NCBI GenBank assembly: GCA_030403585.1
Contig: JAUEPE010000003.1
Location: forward strand, 269,408 to 333,407
Reading direction: 5' to 3'
Source: Frankia sp. RB7
Lineage (GTDB): Bacteria; Pseudomonadota; Alphaproteobacteria; Rhizobiales; Xanthobacteraceae
Length of the DNA stretch: 64,000 bases
Part shown: one piece after another, positions 1 to 9,272 of the stretch
How the letters are laid out: every line of letters starts with the position of its first letter
How positions within the stretch are numbered: position 1 is the stretch's first letter
Notes under the pieces: generated by a model
The model's database searches: none
What the model was told of the DNA's origin: nothing
Seen by the model: the letters and a program-made list of their open reading frames with translations, nothing else
Position numbers and translations under genes: made by a program

Positions 1-230
1 AGGCCAAGATGGAAAATCCGGAGATGAAACGCGTCCTCGGCACCGACGGCAATTTCGGCGAACAGCTCGGCGTGACCAAGGACTGGGTGGTCCGGATCGT
101 CAAGGCCGTCGGCAATTACGGCGAGATGTTTGACCGTAACGTTGGCGCCGGCTCGCCGCTCGCGATCAACCGCGGTCTCAACAATCTCTGGAACAAGGGT
201 GGTCTTCAGTACGCGCCGCCGATCCGCTGA
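1..230 (+). CDS. aapJ: Amino-acid ABC transporter substrate-binding protein, C-terminal end (partial)
   Basis: This is the last ~75 codons of a gene that begins before the window, in the frame starting at base 3, ending with TGA at 228-230. The visible protein ends in ..LNNLWNKGGLQYAPPIR, a C-terminus typical of AapJ-type periplasmic binding proteins of the polar amino acid family. It lies 17 bp before aapQ and heads the aapJQMP operon. It would capture L-amino acids in the periplasm and deliver them to AapQM. The identification rests on this C-terminal segment plus the neighbouring genes. Confidence 0.85.
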   Translation, partial: AKMENPEMKRVLGTDGNFGEQLGVTKDWVVRIVKAVGNYGEMFDRNVGAGSPLAINRGLNNLWNKGGLQYAPPIR

Positions 231-247
231 TCCGCCCGCGAACGGCA

Positions 248-1453
248 ATGAGCACCGAAGCTCGTAAACCGCCACTCCAGATCGCGCTGAAGATCAGGCG
301 CCTCCTGGGTGGCAAGGCAGGCTGGAACGGCGTCGCCGTCCAGCTTGCCTTCGCGGCGGTACTGGGCTGGATCGCCTACGAGATCATCTCGAATGCCCGC
401 GCCAACCTCGAAAACCAGCACATTGCCGCCGGATTCGGCTTCCTCAAGAACAACGCCGGCTTCGACGTCAATCAGACCCTGATCTCCTATACCGGCTCCG
501 ACACGTTCCTGCGGGTGTTCGTGGTCGGGCTCTTGAACACGCTCGTCGTCTCCGTGGTAGGCATCGTGTTCGCCACAGTGATCGGCTTCATCGTTGCGTT
601 GTGCCGGCTGTCGCCGAACTGGCTGGTGTCGCGCGTCGGCGAGATCTATGTCGAACTCATCCGCAACCTGCCGCTGCTGTTCCAGATCCTGTTCTGGTAC
701 CTGGCGGTGCTCGCGGCACTGCCCAATCCGCGGCAGAGCATCTCGCTGTTCGGCATCGCCTTCGTCAGCAATCGCGGACTCGTGATTCCGCAGCCGATCG
801 GCCTGGCCGGTCTGGAGCCGTTCCTGGCGGCGCTGGCGTTCGGCATCGTCGCGGCGCTGGCGTTGCGCATCTATGCGCGGCGGGCGCTGTTCCAGCGCGG
901 GCAGATGATCCGAATCTGGCCCTTTGTGCTGGGTCTCGTCATCGGGCTGCCGCTCGTCACCATGCTGGTGTTCGGTCTGCCCTTCACCGTCGAGCTGCCG
1001 CAGCTCAAGGGGTTCAATTTCGCCGGCGGCTCGCGGGTCATTCCGGAGTTCGTGGCGCTGACGCTGGCGCTGTCGACCTATACCGCGGCCTTCATTGCAG
1101 AAATCGTGCGCGCCGGAATCCAGTCCGTCCACAAGGGGCAGATGGAGGCGGGTGCCTCGCTGGGCCTGAGCCGCGGCACCGCGCTGCGGTTGATTGTGGT
1201 GCCGCAGGCGATGCGCGTGATCGTACCGCCGCTGACCAACCAATACCTCAACCTCACCAAGAATTCCTCGCTTGCGGTCGCGATCGGCTATCCCGACCTG
1301 GTATCGGTATGGGCCGGCACGTCGCTGAGCCAGACCGGGCAGGCGATCGAGATCATCACCATGACGATGGGCGTCTACCTCCTGATCTCGCTCATCACCA
1401 GCGGGGTGATGAGCATCTACGGTTGGCGCCTGAACCGGAGTCTCGGCGCATGA
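248..1453 (+). CDS. aapQ: General L-amino-acid ABC transporter permease AapQ
   Basis: The 401-residue inner-membrane permease has an N-terminal membrane segment near residues 28-45, a periplasmic stretch with the family-typical [11 protein letters not shown], and a BPD_transp_1 domain from about residue 95 to the end. The EAA loop that contacts the ATPase (EAGASLGLS...VVPQA) lies around residues 299-318. It pairs with AapM to form the channel. Its stop overlaps the aapM start (ATGA), indicating translational coupling. The length matches AapQ of rhizobia. Confidence 0.93.
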   Translation: MSTEARKPPLQIALKIRRLLGGKAGWNGVAVQLAFAAVLGWIAYEIISNARANLENQHIAAGFGFLKNNAGFDVNQTLISYTGSDTFLRVFVVGLLNTLVVSVVGIVFATVIGFIVALCRLSPNWLVSRVGEIYVELIRNLPLLFQILFWYLAVLAALPNPRQSISLFGIAFVSNRGLVIPQPIGLAGLEPFLAALAFGIVAALALRIYARRALFQRGQMIRIWPFVLGLVIGLPLVTMLVFGLPFTVELPQLKGFNFAGGSRVIPEFVALTLALSTYTAAFIAEIVRAGIQSVHKGQMEAGASLGLSRGTALRLIVVPQAMRVIVPPLTNQYLNLTKNSSLAVAIGYPDLVSVWAGTSLSQTGQAIEIITMTMGVYLLISLITSGVMSIYGWRLNRSLGA

Positions 1454-2970
1454 CCGATATCACCGCGTCAACCTTCGTCCGCGAGGACCTGGTCTCCGAG
1501 CGTCCCGCGCCGGTCAAGACCACCGGTTTTGTCGGATTGCTACGCACCCGCCTGTTCAACTCGCCGACCAACATTCTGCTCACGATTGTCGGCGCCCTGC
1601 TGCTCTGGTTCACGATCATTCCGGCCGTCAGGTTCCTGCTGGTCGATGCGGTCTGGACCGGCCAGGACCGCGGCGCCTGCCTCGCCGAGAACGCCGGATT
1701 TTCCGTCGGCGCCTGTTGGCCCTACATCCGGGCCAAGCTGCCGCAGCTGATCTACGGATTCTATCCGGAGGCCGAGCGCTGGCGGGTCAATCTTGCGCTG
1801 ATCCTGGCGGCAGCGCTGCTGCTGCCGCTGCTGATCCCGCGCCTGCCGGCCAAGGGGCTCAACGCCAGCCTGTTCTTCTTTGCCTTTCCGGTCGTCGCGT
1901 TCTTCCTGTTGCACGGCGGCGGCATCAGCGGCTTCGGCTTGAGCTGGACCGCCGGCCTGCTGGAACTGTTCGACGACAGCATCGGCAGCGCCGGGCAGGT
2001 GCTGCTCAGCCTGAGCAAGACGTCGGCGATCGCGCCGCTGCTGTGGGTTGTCGGCAAATTCATCGTGCTGGTCGGCATAGCGATCCACTGGCTGATCTTC
2101 CCGCTGACGTGGCTGCGCGACCAGATCCAGGCGTCGGGGCAATCGGTCTGGGTCGATTTTGCCATCACGACTGCGGTCGTCTCGCTGATTGTCTTCGTTC
2201 TCGGCGGCGGTATGCGCAGCGGCGGGCGTGCTCTGGCGTCGAGCATCGTGACCTTTATTGCCATCGCGATCGTCGTGAAGCTGATGGGGCTCGACCACGG
2301 CGGCCTGCCGATCGTCGCCACCAATCTGTGGGGCGGCCTGCTGGTGACACTGGTGGTCTCCGTGACCGGCATCGTCACCTCGCTGCCGATCGGCATTGCG
2401 CTCGCGCTCGGCCGGCGTGCCTCGATCCCGCTGATCCGGATATTCTCGATCGCCTTCATCGAGTTCTGGCGGGGCGTGCCGCTGATCACCGTGCTGTTCT
2501 TCGCCTCCTACATGCTGCCGCTGTTCCTGCCGGGCAATTTCACCGTCGACGGCCTGGTGCGCGCGTTGATCGGCATTGCGCTGTTCACAGGCGCCTACCA
2601 GGCCGAGAACGTCCGCGGTGGTCTCGCCGCGATCCCGCGCGGGCAGAACGAGGCGGCGGCGGCGCTGGGGCTGTCCTGGTGGAAGACGACGTCGCTGATC
2701 GTGCTGCCGCAGGCGCTGCGGCACGTGATCCCGAACCTCGTCAACAGCTTCATCTCGCTGTTCAAGGACACCTCGCTGGTCTCGATCGTGGCGCTGTTCG
2801 ACCTGCTGGGCTCGCTCCGGGCGTCGTTCTCGGATCCGAAATGGTCGACGCCGTCGACCGCGTTCACCGGCTTTGCCTTCGCCGGCATCATCTATTTCAT
2901 CTTCTGCTTTGGAATGTCGCGCTACTCGCTGTTCGTCGAGCGCCGCCTCAACGCCCACCGCCGCAACTGA
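1450..2970 (+). CDS. aapM: General L-amino-acid ABC transporter permease AapM (long form)
   Basis: This 506-residue multi-span permease starts at an ATG that overlaps the aapQ stop. The C-terminal ~220 residues form a BPD_transp_1 domain with the EAA loop ([10 protein letters not shown]...VLPQA) near residues 400-420, followed by the conserved [10 protein letters not shown]. Upstream, [19 protein letters not shown] is typical of AapM. About 110-120 extra residues rich in predicted membrane helices (roughly residues 120-260) sit between the N-terminal helix pair and the permease domain, so it is longer than the ~385 residues I recall for Rhizobium AapM. It acts in the inner membrane with AapQ and AapP. 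Confidence 0.92.
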   Translation: MTDITASTFVREDLVSERPAPVKTTGFVGLLRTRLFNSPTNILLTIVGALLLWFTIIPAVRFLLVDAVWTGQDRGACLAENAGFSVGACWPYIRAKLPQLIYGFYPEAERWRVNLALILAAALLLPLLIPRLPAKGLNASLFFFAFPVVAFFLLHGGGISGFGLSWTAGLLELFDDSIGSAGQVLLSLSKTSAIAPLLWVVGKFIVLVGIAIHWLIFPLTWLRDQIQASGQSVWVDFAITTAVVSLIVFVLGGGMRSGGRALASSIVTFIAIAIVVKLMGLDHGGLPIVATNLWGGLLVTLVVSVTGIVTSLPIGIALALGRRASIPLIRIFSIAFIEFWRGVPLITVLFFASYMLPLFLPGNFTVDGLVRALIGIALFTGAYQAENVRGGLAAIPRGQNEAAAALGLSWWKTTSLIVLPQALRHVIPNLVNSFISLFKDTSLVSIVALFDLLGSLRASFSDPKWSTPSTAFTGFAFAGIIYFIFCFGMSRYSLFVERRLNAHRRN

Positions 2971-2981
2971 TCGAGGCCACC

Positions 2982-3722
2982 ATGTCCGCAGATACCATCG
3001 TCAACATTTCCGGCCTCAACAAATGGTACGGCGAGTTTCACGTGCTGCGCGACATCGACCTCGAGGTCAACAAGGGCGAGCGCATCGTGATCTGCGGGCC
3101 CTCGGGGTCGGGCAAATCGACGCTGATCCGTTGCATCAATGCGCTCGAGGAATTCCAGGAGGGCGAGATCGTCGTCGACGGCATCGAGCTCGGGCCCAAC
3201 CTCAAGCATGTCGATGCGGTGCGCCGCGAAGTCGGCATGGTGTTCCAGAGTTTCAATCTGTTCCCGCATCTGACCGTGCTGGACAATTGCACGCTGGCGC
3301 CGATCTGGGTGCGCAACATCCCCAAGAAGGATGCCGAGGCGACCGCGATGAAGTTCCTGGAGCGGGTCAAGATCCCGCACCAGGCCAACAAATTCCCCGG
3401 CCAGATGTCCGGCGGCCAGCAGCAGCGGGTCGCGATCGCGCGCGCGCTGACCATGAACCCGAAGGTGATGCTGTTCGACGAGCCGACCTCGGCGCTCGAC
3501 CCCGAAATGGTCAAGGAGGTCCTCGACACCATGGTCGACCTGGCCGAAGAGGGCATGACCATGCTGGTCGTGACCCACGAGATGGGCTTTGCCAAGGAAG
3601 TCGCCAACCGCGTGGTCTTCATGGACGCCGGCCAGATCATCGAGGCCAACACCCCGAGCGAGTTCTTTGCCACCCCGCAGCATGCCCGCACAAAACTGTT
3701 CCTGAGTCAGATTTTGCGCTGA
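2982..3722 (+). CDS. aapP: General L-amino-acid ABC transporter ATP-binding protein AapP
   Basis: This 246-residue ATPase has Walker [10 protein letters not shown] near residue 39, the Q-loop ([13 protein letters not shown]), ABC signature MSGGQQQ near 142, Walker B VMLFDEP near 161, the D-loop SALDPE and the switch histidine in VVTHEMGF. It belongs to the polar-amino-acid importer ATPases (GlnQ/AapP group) and energises AapQM in the cytoplasm. It lies 11 bp after aapM and closes the operon. Confidence 0.95.
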   Translation: MSADTIVNISGLNKWYGEFHVLRDIDLEVNKGERIVICGPSGSGKSTLIRCINALEEFQEGEIVVDGIELGPNLKHVDAVRREVGMVFQSFNLFPHLTVLDNCTLAPIWVRNIPKKDAEATAMKFLERVKIPHQANKFPGQMSGGQQQRVAIARALTMNPKVMLFDEPTSALDPEMVKEVLDTMVDLAEEGMTMLVVTHEMGFAKEVANRVVFMDAGQIIEANTPSEFFATPQHARTKLFLSQILR

Positions 3723-3811
3723 TTCCCGGGACATCCCGGAGGTGGCGCCGATCGGCCGGCGAGGGGGCCGAATCAGTTAGACTCTTCGTTGGCCATCTTC
3801 GGAGAGTGACC

Positions 3812-6070
3812 TTGCAGAGCAGCGCCGGCGCACGCGCGTTCCAGAACGCGCGATTGCAGAAGAAATTCAAGAAGCAGGCGGAGGCCAGCATCGCCGCGGC
3901 GAACGCGGCCTATGGCCAGGGCCGATATGCGGAGGCCGAGGCACTCTGCTGCCAGATCCTGAATGAGCTCCCGGAGCATTTCGGCGCGTTGCATCTGCTT
4001 GGATTGTGCGCGTTCGCGGGGCAGCACTTCGAGGCCGCGAAGCAGGCTCTCAAGCAGGCCGTGACCGTCGACCCGCGCTCGGCAGACGCCTTTTCGAGTT
4101 TGGGCGCTGCGCATTTCGCCCTTGGACAATACGAGGACGCCAGCACGTACCTTGAAAAGGCCATCGCGCTGAAACCGAACTTCCCGATTGCGCTGGCCAA
4201 CCTCGGTAATGCCTTGCTGCATCTGAGCCGCGTCGAGCAGGCCATCGAACTGTACGATCGCGCTATCAGGCTGAAGCCCGATTATGCCGACGCACTGTGC
4301 AATCGCGGCTTGGCGGAACTGGCACTGCGCCAGTTCGACCACGCCAGGCAGAGTTTCGAGCGCGCGCTGTTGTTTCAGCCGCGAAACGTGGAGGCGCTCG
4401 TCGGCAAAGGCCTGGTCAATATTGAGCTCAAGAGCTACGACGAGGCGAAGGGGGCGCTCGAAACGGCGCTCGCGATCAGGCCGGGTTCGGCCAAGATCCT
4501 GTCGCACCGCGGACGGCTCAATTTTGAGCTGTCGCGGTTGGAACAGGCGGCTGCGGATTTTGACGCGGCGCTTGCGCTTTCGCCCAAGCTCGAGGTGGCC
4601 TTGCAGGGGAAGGCGATGGCATCGCTCAGCATGGGGAATACGGCGCAGGCAATCCTGGCCTGCACCACACTGCTGGAGGAAAATCCGCGCTCGGCTGTCG
4701 CGATGGCTCTGCTGAGCGCCTGTTTTGCAAACCAGGGAGAGATCGCATCGGCGATCGAACTTCTCGACGCTGCGTTGGCCATTGCGCCGGATGCGGACTT
4801 GATCGGGCGAAAGATATTCTTTCTGGACTTTCTCGCCGACGCCGATTTCGCGGTCCAGCAGGCCGCGAGAAAACATTGGTGGGACGCGATCGGCGCCAGA
4901 TTGCCGCAAAGGACGCTCTCGCCCCGGCCGCTCGATCCCGACAGGCGGATCGTGGTCGGTTATGTCTCTGCCGAGTTCTGGTACCACTCGGCGGCGTTCG
5001 CGCTGTTACCGATCCTGCGCCATCACGATCGCACCAAATTCGAAATCGTCTGCTATGCGTGCTCGCCGACACAGGATGAGGTGACCGCCCGATTCAAGCG
5101 ACTGGCGGACGTCTGGGTCGATTCCTGGCAGCTTTCGGACGACGAGCTCGCCGATCGTATTCAGGCCGACAAGGTCGATATCCTGATCGACGTGTCAGGG
5201 CATACCACCGGCAACAGGCTTCCTGTGTTCGCACGCAAGCCGGCCCCCATCCAGGTCTCCGCCTTCGGACATGCGTCCGGCACTGGCCTTCAGACCATGG
5301 ACTACGTGCTTGCAGATCCCATCTTCATTCCGCAATCGGCGCGCCATCTTTTGGCCGAAAAGGTCTATGATTTGCCGTGCCTGAACACGATCGATCCGAT
5401 CCTGGATGTGCCACGTTCGGAGCTTCCGATGCTCCGCAACGGCTACGTGACCTTCGGCGTCTTCAACCGCATCAACAAGATCTCCGACGACGCCATCCGC
5501 GTGTGGTCCAAAGTGATGCGGGAGGTGACGGGATCGAGGATCATCATCAAGCACACCCTGCTTGACGATCCCCTAGTGCGCGAGCGCCTCGTCGCGCGGT
5601 TCGTCACGCAGGGCATTGTCGAGGAGAATATCACCTGCCTGGGCTCGACCCCGCGCCACGAGCATCTGGCCGCGTTCGCGCAGGTCGATATTTCGCTTGA
5701 TCCGTTCCCGCAGAATGGCGGCATCAGCACCTGGGAATCCCTCTATGCCGGCGTTCCCGTCGTTGCCAAGCTCGGCAACGCGTCCTCGTCGCGCGCCGGC
5801 GCCTCGATCGTGACGGCCGTCGGCCTGAATGACTGGGTCGCCGAGGACGACCATGGCTACGCCGCGATCGCCTGCAAATATGCAGCGCAGCCAGCTCATC
5901 TGGCGAAGCTGCGCGCCGAGTTGCCGGCTCAGCTCGCCGCCTCGCCCGCCGGTAATGCCGAGATCTACGCGGGGTGCGTCGAGGCCGGCTATCGCCAGTT
6001 CTGGCGCGATTATTGTGCGTCGATGATGCCCCCCGTACACGGTGCCGTAGGGTGGGAAAAGGCGCGTTAG
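3812..6070 (+). CDS. TPR-repeat protein with O-GlcNAc transferase-like (GT41/SPINDLY) domain
   Basis: The predicted 752-residue protein starts at TTG 3812, with GGAGAG 5 nt upstream; an in-frame GTG at 3806 overlaps that SD and is less likely. Residues ~20-350 contain roughly nine 34-residue TPR units with the W/L-G-Y-A-P spacing. The C-terminal half matches the GT41 fold: DVSGHTTGNRLPVFARKPAP corresponds to the OGT IDL.GYT..R region, GHASGTG..MDYVLAD to the UDP-sugar loop, FNRINKI to the conserved lysine motif, and PFPQNGGIST to the C-terminal sugar-nucleotide site. It probably glycosylates protein or lipid acceptors in the cytosol; the acceptor is unknown. The last nine residues are encoded by a palindromic repeat. 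Confidence 0.88.
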   Translation: MQSSAGARAFQNARLQKKFKKQAEASIAAANAAYGQGRYAEAEALCCQILNELPEHFGALHLLGLCAFAGQHFEAAKQALKQAVTVDPRSADAFSSLGAAHFALGQYEDASTYLEKAIALKPNFPIALANLGNALLHLSRVEQAIELYDRAIRLKPDYADALCNRGLAELALRQFDHARQSFERALLFQPRNVEALVGKGLVNIELKSYDEAKGALETALAIRPGSAKILSHRGRLNFELSRLEQAAADFDAALALSPKLEVALQGKAMASLSMGNTAQAILACTTLLEENPRSAVAMALLSACFANQGEIASAIELLDAALAIAPDADLIGRKIFFLDFLADADFAVQQAARKHWWDAIGARLPQRTLSPRPLDPDRRIVVGYVSAEFWYHSAAFALLPILRHHDRTKFEIVCYACSPTQDEVTARFKRLADVWVDSWQLSDDELADRIQADKVDILIDVSGHTTGNRLPVFARKPAPIQVSAFGHASGTGLQTMDYVLADPIFIPQSARHLLAEKVYDLPCLNTIDPILDVPRSELPMLRNGYVTFGVFNRINKISDDAIRVWSKVMREVTGSRIIIKHTLLDDPLVRERLVARFVTQGIVEENITCLGSTPRHEHLAAFAQVDISLDPFPQNGGISTWESLYAGVPVVAKLGNASSSRAGASIVTAVGLNDWVAEDDHGYAAIACKYAAQPAHLAKLRAELPAQLAASPAGNAEIYAGCVEAGYRQFWRDYCASMMPPVHGAVGWEKAR

Positions 6071-6141
6071 CGCCGTGCCCACCATCTTCGGCGATTGCGG
6101 ATAGAATGGTGGGCACGCTGCGCTTTACCCACGGCACGGTG
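6042..6141. repeat. Intergenic palindromic repeat overlapping the 3' end of the TPR gene
   Basis: Nested inverted repeats are visible. A perfect 11-bp inner pair (GTGCCCACCAT at 6075-6085, ATGGTGGGCAC at 6106-6116) sits inside an imperfect outer pair (GTGCCGTAGGGTGG near 6042 and its complement near 6128-6138). The element resembles dispersed palindromes common between genes in Bradyrhizobium (from memory). It supplies the TAG stop of the upstream gene. No second copy was seen in the window. Confidence 0.7.
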
Positions 6142-6274
6142 CCAGACCGCGCCGAAGCGTAAAATTTTAAGCAACTCCATCGCCGGCCAAAAACCATGCT
6201 GCTGGCGACACCCCGGCGCTTCACGCGTCCGAAAGCTCTTTCTGCGCATCTGGCGTCAAACGGGGGTGCGTCAA

Positions 6275-6805
6275 ATGCTCGGCTTCGTGTTCGGCCTCAA
6301 TGCCCGCCTTGGGCGCCTGCATTTCTTTCTTGCCTCGATTGCGCTGGCGATCGTGATGACGGCGATCTGTTTTGCGATCGCGATGGCTGTGCTGCGCACG
6401 ACATCGCCGAGCATGGTCCGTCCCGAAGATCTCACACATAACTGGGCCATCATTGCTGCGATGATCTTCTTCGGGCTTGTGACCTTCGCGCTGCAATCGA
6501 TGCGCATCCGCGACATCGGCTGGGATCCGGTTTGCGTGATCCCGGCCTGGATCGCGCTCATGATCGTCGACCACGTGGCGGCCGGCCGGTTTCCGGCCTG
6601 GGCGATCGGCGGGGAGTATCAGGGCACGATGGTCGGCGGGCTGGTCAATCTTGCGCTGATGCTGGCGCTCACCTTCTGGCCGAGCGCCGTGACCGAGGCT
6701 TACACAAATCCCTTCGAACCGCCCGCGCGCACAATCAGCAAGGTCTCGACATCAGACGCACGCATTGCGCGCGTGTCGCAAGGCGCGCGTCCGACCTGGA
6801 GCTGA
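6275..6805 (+). CDS. DUF805 family inner-membrane protein
   Basis: This 176-residue protein begins LGFVFGLNARLGRLHFF, the conserved N-terminus of DUF805 membrane proteins, followed by about four hydrophobic segments (residues ~17-40, 58-75, 85-100, 118-138) and a hydrophilic tail. The start at 6275 is preceded by GGGGGT with 7-nt spacing, and the DUF805 motif begins right after it, so the longer in-frame extension to 6095 is rejected. The function of the family is unknown. It is convergent with the cysteine synthase gene, whose stop is 10 bp away. Confidence 0.85.
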   Translation: MLGFVFGLNARLGRLHFFLASIALAIVMTAICFAIAMAVLRTTSPSMVRPEDLTHNWAIIAAMIFFGLVTFALQSMRIRDIGWDPVCVIPAWIALMIVDHVAAGRFPAWAIGGEYQGTMVGGLVNLALMLALTFWPSAVTEAYTNPFEPPARTISKVSTSDARIARVSQGARPTWS

Positions 6806-6815
6806 GAGCCTGGAG

Positions 6816-7850
6816 TTAGACGAACGGCAGCTTGATGTTGCTGCGCTTCTCCAGCCATTCCGGTACCGGCAGGTTCTTGGCGCGCATGAAGTCGGCGTTG
6901 AACAGCTTCGACTGATAGCGGCTGCCGGAATCGCAGAGAATGGTGACGATGGTCTTGCCGGGTCCGAGCTGCTTGGCGAGGCGCATCGCGCCCACGATGT
7001 TGATGCCGGTGGACCCGCCGAGGCACAGGCCTTCGTGCTGGAGCAGTTCGTAGATCACCGTGACGGCTTCCGCATCGGGAATGAGATAGGCGTCATCGAC
7101 CTTGGCGCTCTCGACGATCGCGGTTTTCCGGCCGAGCCCGATGCCTTCCGTGATGGAGTCGCCGGGCGTTGCCTTGGCTTCGCCGGTCCTGAAATATTCA
7201 AACATTCCGGCGCCATGCGGATCGGCGCAGGCGATCCGGATATCCTTGTTCTTCTCTTTCAGATATCGGCTGATGCCGGCGAGCGTGCCGCCGCTGCCGA
7301 CCGAGCAGACGAAACCGTCGACCTTGCCGCCGGTCTGCTCCCAGATCTCGGGGCCGGTCGAATCGTAATGCGCCTTGGCGTTGTCGAGGTTATTCCACTG
7401 GTCGGCGAACAGCACGCCGTTTGGCTCGGTCTTGCGCAGCTCGTCGGCGAGGCGGCGGCCGACATGCTGATAGTTATTCGGATTGGAATAGGGCAGTGCC
7501 GGCGATTCCAGGAGCTCGGCGCCGCAGAGCTTCAGAAAATCCTTCTTCTCCTGGCTCTGCGTCTCCGGAATCACGATCAGCGTGCGATAGCAGCGCGCGC
7601 TCGCGACCACCGCAAGTCCAATGCCGGTGTTGCCGGCGGTCGCTTCCACCACGAGGCCGCCCGGCTTCAGCTCGCCGCGCTTCTCGGCTTCCTGAATCAT
7701 CCACTTGCCGGCGCGATCCTTGACCGACTGGCCGGGATTCATGAACTCGGCCTTGCCGAGAATGGTGCAGCCGGTCAGTTCGGAGGCGCGCTTGAGCTTG
7801 ATGAGAGGGGTGTTGCCGATGGCTTCGACAACGTCATTTTTGATGGTCAT
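6816..7850 (-). CDS. cysK: Cysteine synthase A family PLP enzyme
   Basis: This 344-residue fold-type II PLP enzyme would make cysteine from O-acetylserine and sulfide. Landmarks are IGNTPLIKL near the N-terminus, the PLP lysine in NPGQSVKDRAG, the substrate loop EATAGNTGIG, the phosphate-binding glycine loop VGSGGTLAG, and LCDSGSRYQSKL near the end. ATG 7850 is preferred over TTG 7859; neither has a strong SD. It is the last gene on this strand after cfa, separated by 98 bp that carry two small palindromes. A cystathionine beta-synthase-like role cannot be excluded. Confidence 0.92.
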   Translation of the reverse strand: MTIKNDVVEAIGNTPLIKLKRASELTGCTILGKAEFMNPGQSVKDRAGKWMIQEAEKRGELKPGGLVVEATAGNTGIGLAVVASARCYRTLIVIPETQSQEKKDFLKLCGAELLESPALPYSNPNNYQHVGRRLADELRKTEPNGVLFADQWNNLDNAKAHYDSTGPEIWEQTGGKVDGFVCSVGSGGTLAGISRYLKEKNKDIRIACADPHGAGMFEYFRTGEAKATPGDSITEGIGLGRKTAIVESAKVDDAYLIPDAEAVTVIYELLQHEGLCLGGSTGINIVGAMRLAKQLGPGKTIVTILCDSGSRYQSKLFNADFMRAKNLPVPEWLEKRSNIKLPFV

Positions 7851-7887
7851 GTCAGGCAATTACCGGCTGGATGCGTGAAGTCATCGA

Positions 7888-7904
7888 GACCCTAAAGTAG
7901 GGTC
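7888..7904. promoter_or_regulatory. Palindrome upstream of cysteine synthase
   Basis: GACCCTA-AAG-TAGGGTC is a perfect 7-bp inverted repeat with a 3-bp spacer, 38 bp upstream of the cysK start on the minus strand. A second perfect 10-bp palindrome (CCTTGCAAGG) lies at 7924-7933. The pair could be an operator or an intercistronic RNA hairpin. There is no T-run to mark an intrinsic terminator. Confidence 0.4.
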
Positions 7905-7948
7905 GCCGGCCTTACAAGCGACCCCTTGCAAGGCGAGGGCGCAAACTC

Positions 7949-9178
7949 TTATTGCTGCTTTGCGAAGATGACCTGCCGGACGTCGATATTGCCGGAGAGG
8001 AATCCGGCCTCGCAATAGGCGAGGTAGTACTCCCACAGCCGCCGGAACCGGTCGTCGAAGCCGAGCGGCACCAAGCCCGGCCATGCCGCGCGAAAATTAT
8101 TTCGCCAGGTGACAAGCGTCTTGGCATAATCTTGCCCGAAGATACGCTCGCGGATGACGGGGACGCCGAACTTGTCCCCGAGCGACCTCAGCACCGCAGG
8201 CGAGGGCAGCATACCGCCGGGAAAGACATAGCGCTGGATGAAGTCGACCTCGCGCCGGTAGCCCTGGAAAAGCCGGTCCTGGATCGTGATGGCCTGGATG
8301 CCAGCGAGCCCGTCCGGCAGCAGCCGGTCGCGCAGCTGGGCGAAATAGCGCGGCCAGAACTGCTCGCCGACCGCCTCGATCATCTCGATCGACGCGATCC
8401 GGTCGTAGCGATCGCGCTCGTCGCGATAATCCTGCAGACGGATCTCAACCTTCTCGGCCAGGCCCGCCTCGTGGATGCGTTTGCGCGCGAAGTCGCGCTG
8501 CTCGGTCGAGATTGTGAGGCCAACGACGCGCGCGTCAAAAGTCTTGGCGGCGAATTCGGCGAAGCCGCCCCAGCCGCAGCCGATCTCGAGCACCTTCTGG
8601 CCCGGCTTCAGGTCGAGCGCCTCGGCGAGGCGGCGATATTTGTTGGTCTGCGCGGCCGTGAGATCCGTGGTGCTCTCGTCGTACAGGGCCGAGGAATAAG
8701 TCATGCTGGGATCGAGCCAGGCCGAGTAGAACGCATTGCCGATGTCGTAATGGGCGTGGATGTTGCGCCGGGCCTGGCGGCGGGTGTTGCGGTTGAACCA
8801 GTGCTGCACCATCTGGACGAACCGCATTAGCGGCTTGTCGCGCAACATGGCCTGGATCAGATCGTGGTTGACGCAGAACAGGTAGAGAAACTGCGTCAGG
8901 TCCGGCGTATCCCAATCGCCGGCGAGATAGCCTTCCGCGATGCCGATATCGCCGCCATTGATCAGCCGCGCGGCGACGCTGTAATTGTGGAGGCGCATCG
9001 CCGCCTTCGGGCCCGGCTCCTGTCCGCCCAGCCGGATCGCACGCCCGTCGGGCAGGGTGACATCGAGCGTTCCGCGCCTGAGCCGGGCGCCAAAGGCAAC
9101 CGCGAGGCGGACGATGCGTGGCAGATCGGCGAGTGTTGTCTCCACATTCTCGGGTGTCACCGAGATGGCATTCGACAT
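7949..9178 (-). CDS. cfa: Cyclopropane-fatty-acyl-phospholipid synthase family methyltransferase
   Basis: This ~409-residue SAM-dependent enzyme transfers a methyl(ene) group to unsaturated acyl chains of membrane phospholipids. Typical features are HYDIGNAFYSAWLDPSMTYS ahead of the SAM loop VLEIGCGWGGFAEFAA, then SIEMIEAVGEQFWP and FIQRYVFPGGMLPS. The ATG at 9178 has a GATGGA-like SD 7 nt upstream; an in-frame ATG at 9190 is the alternative. It is the third gene after the FAD oxidoreductase and DUF1365 genes, a combination that suggests specialised acyl-chain methylation and not only ordinary cyclopropanation. Confidence 0.92.
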   Translation of the reverse strand: MSNAISVTPENVETTLADLPRIVRLAVAFGARLRRGTLDVTLPDGRAIRLGGQEPGPKAAMRLHNYSVAARLINGGDIGIAEGYLAGDWDTPDLTQFLYLFCVNHDLIQAMLRDKPLMRFVQMVQHWFNRNTRRQARRNIHAHYDIGNAFYSAWLDPSMTYSSALYDESTTDLTAAQTNKYRRLAEALDLKPGQKVLEIGCGWGGFAEFAAKTFDARVVGLTISTEQRDFARKRIHEAGLAEKVEIRLQDYRDERDRYDRIASIEMIEAVGEQFWPRYFAQLRDRLLPDGLAGIQAITIQDRLFQGYRREVDFIQRYVFPGGMLPSPAVLRSLGDKFGVPVIRERIFGQDYAKTLVTWRNNFRAAWPGLVPLGFDDRFRRLWEYYLAYCEAGFLSGNIDVRQVIFAKQQ

Positions 9179-9272
9179 CGGAAAATCCATCAATTGAACG
9201 GATACTGTCCGACCGCGAGCCGGCCGCGCCCAACGCTCCATTTCGCCAGATCCGAGCGCGCCCTGCATGCGG

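Noticed and set aside
1540..2958. Long minus-strand open frames opposite aapM and similar ones opposite the RND, valS and ntrY genes.
   Set aside because: They are antisense shadows of high-GC genes, rich in Arg/Gln/Asp, without SD or domain signs.
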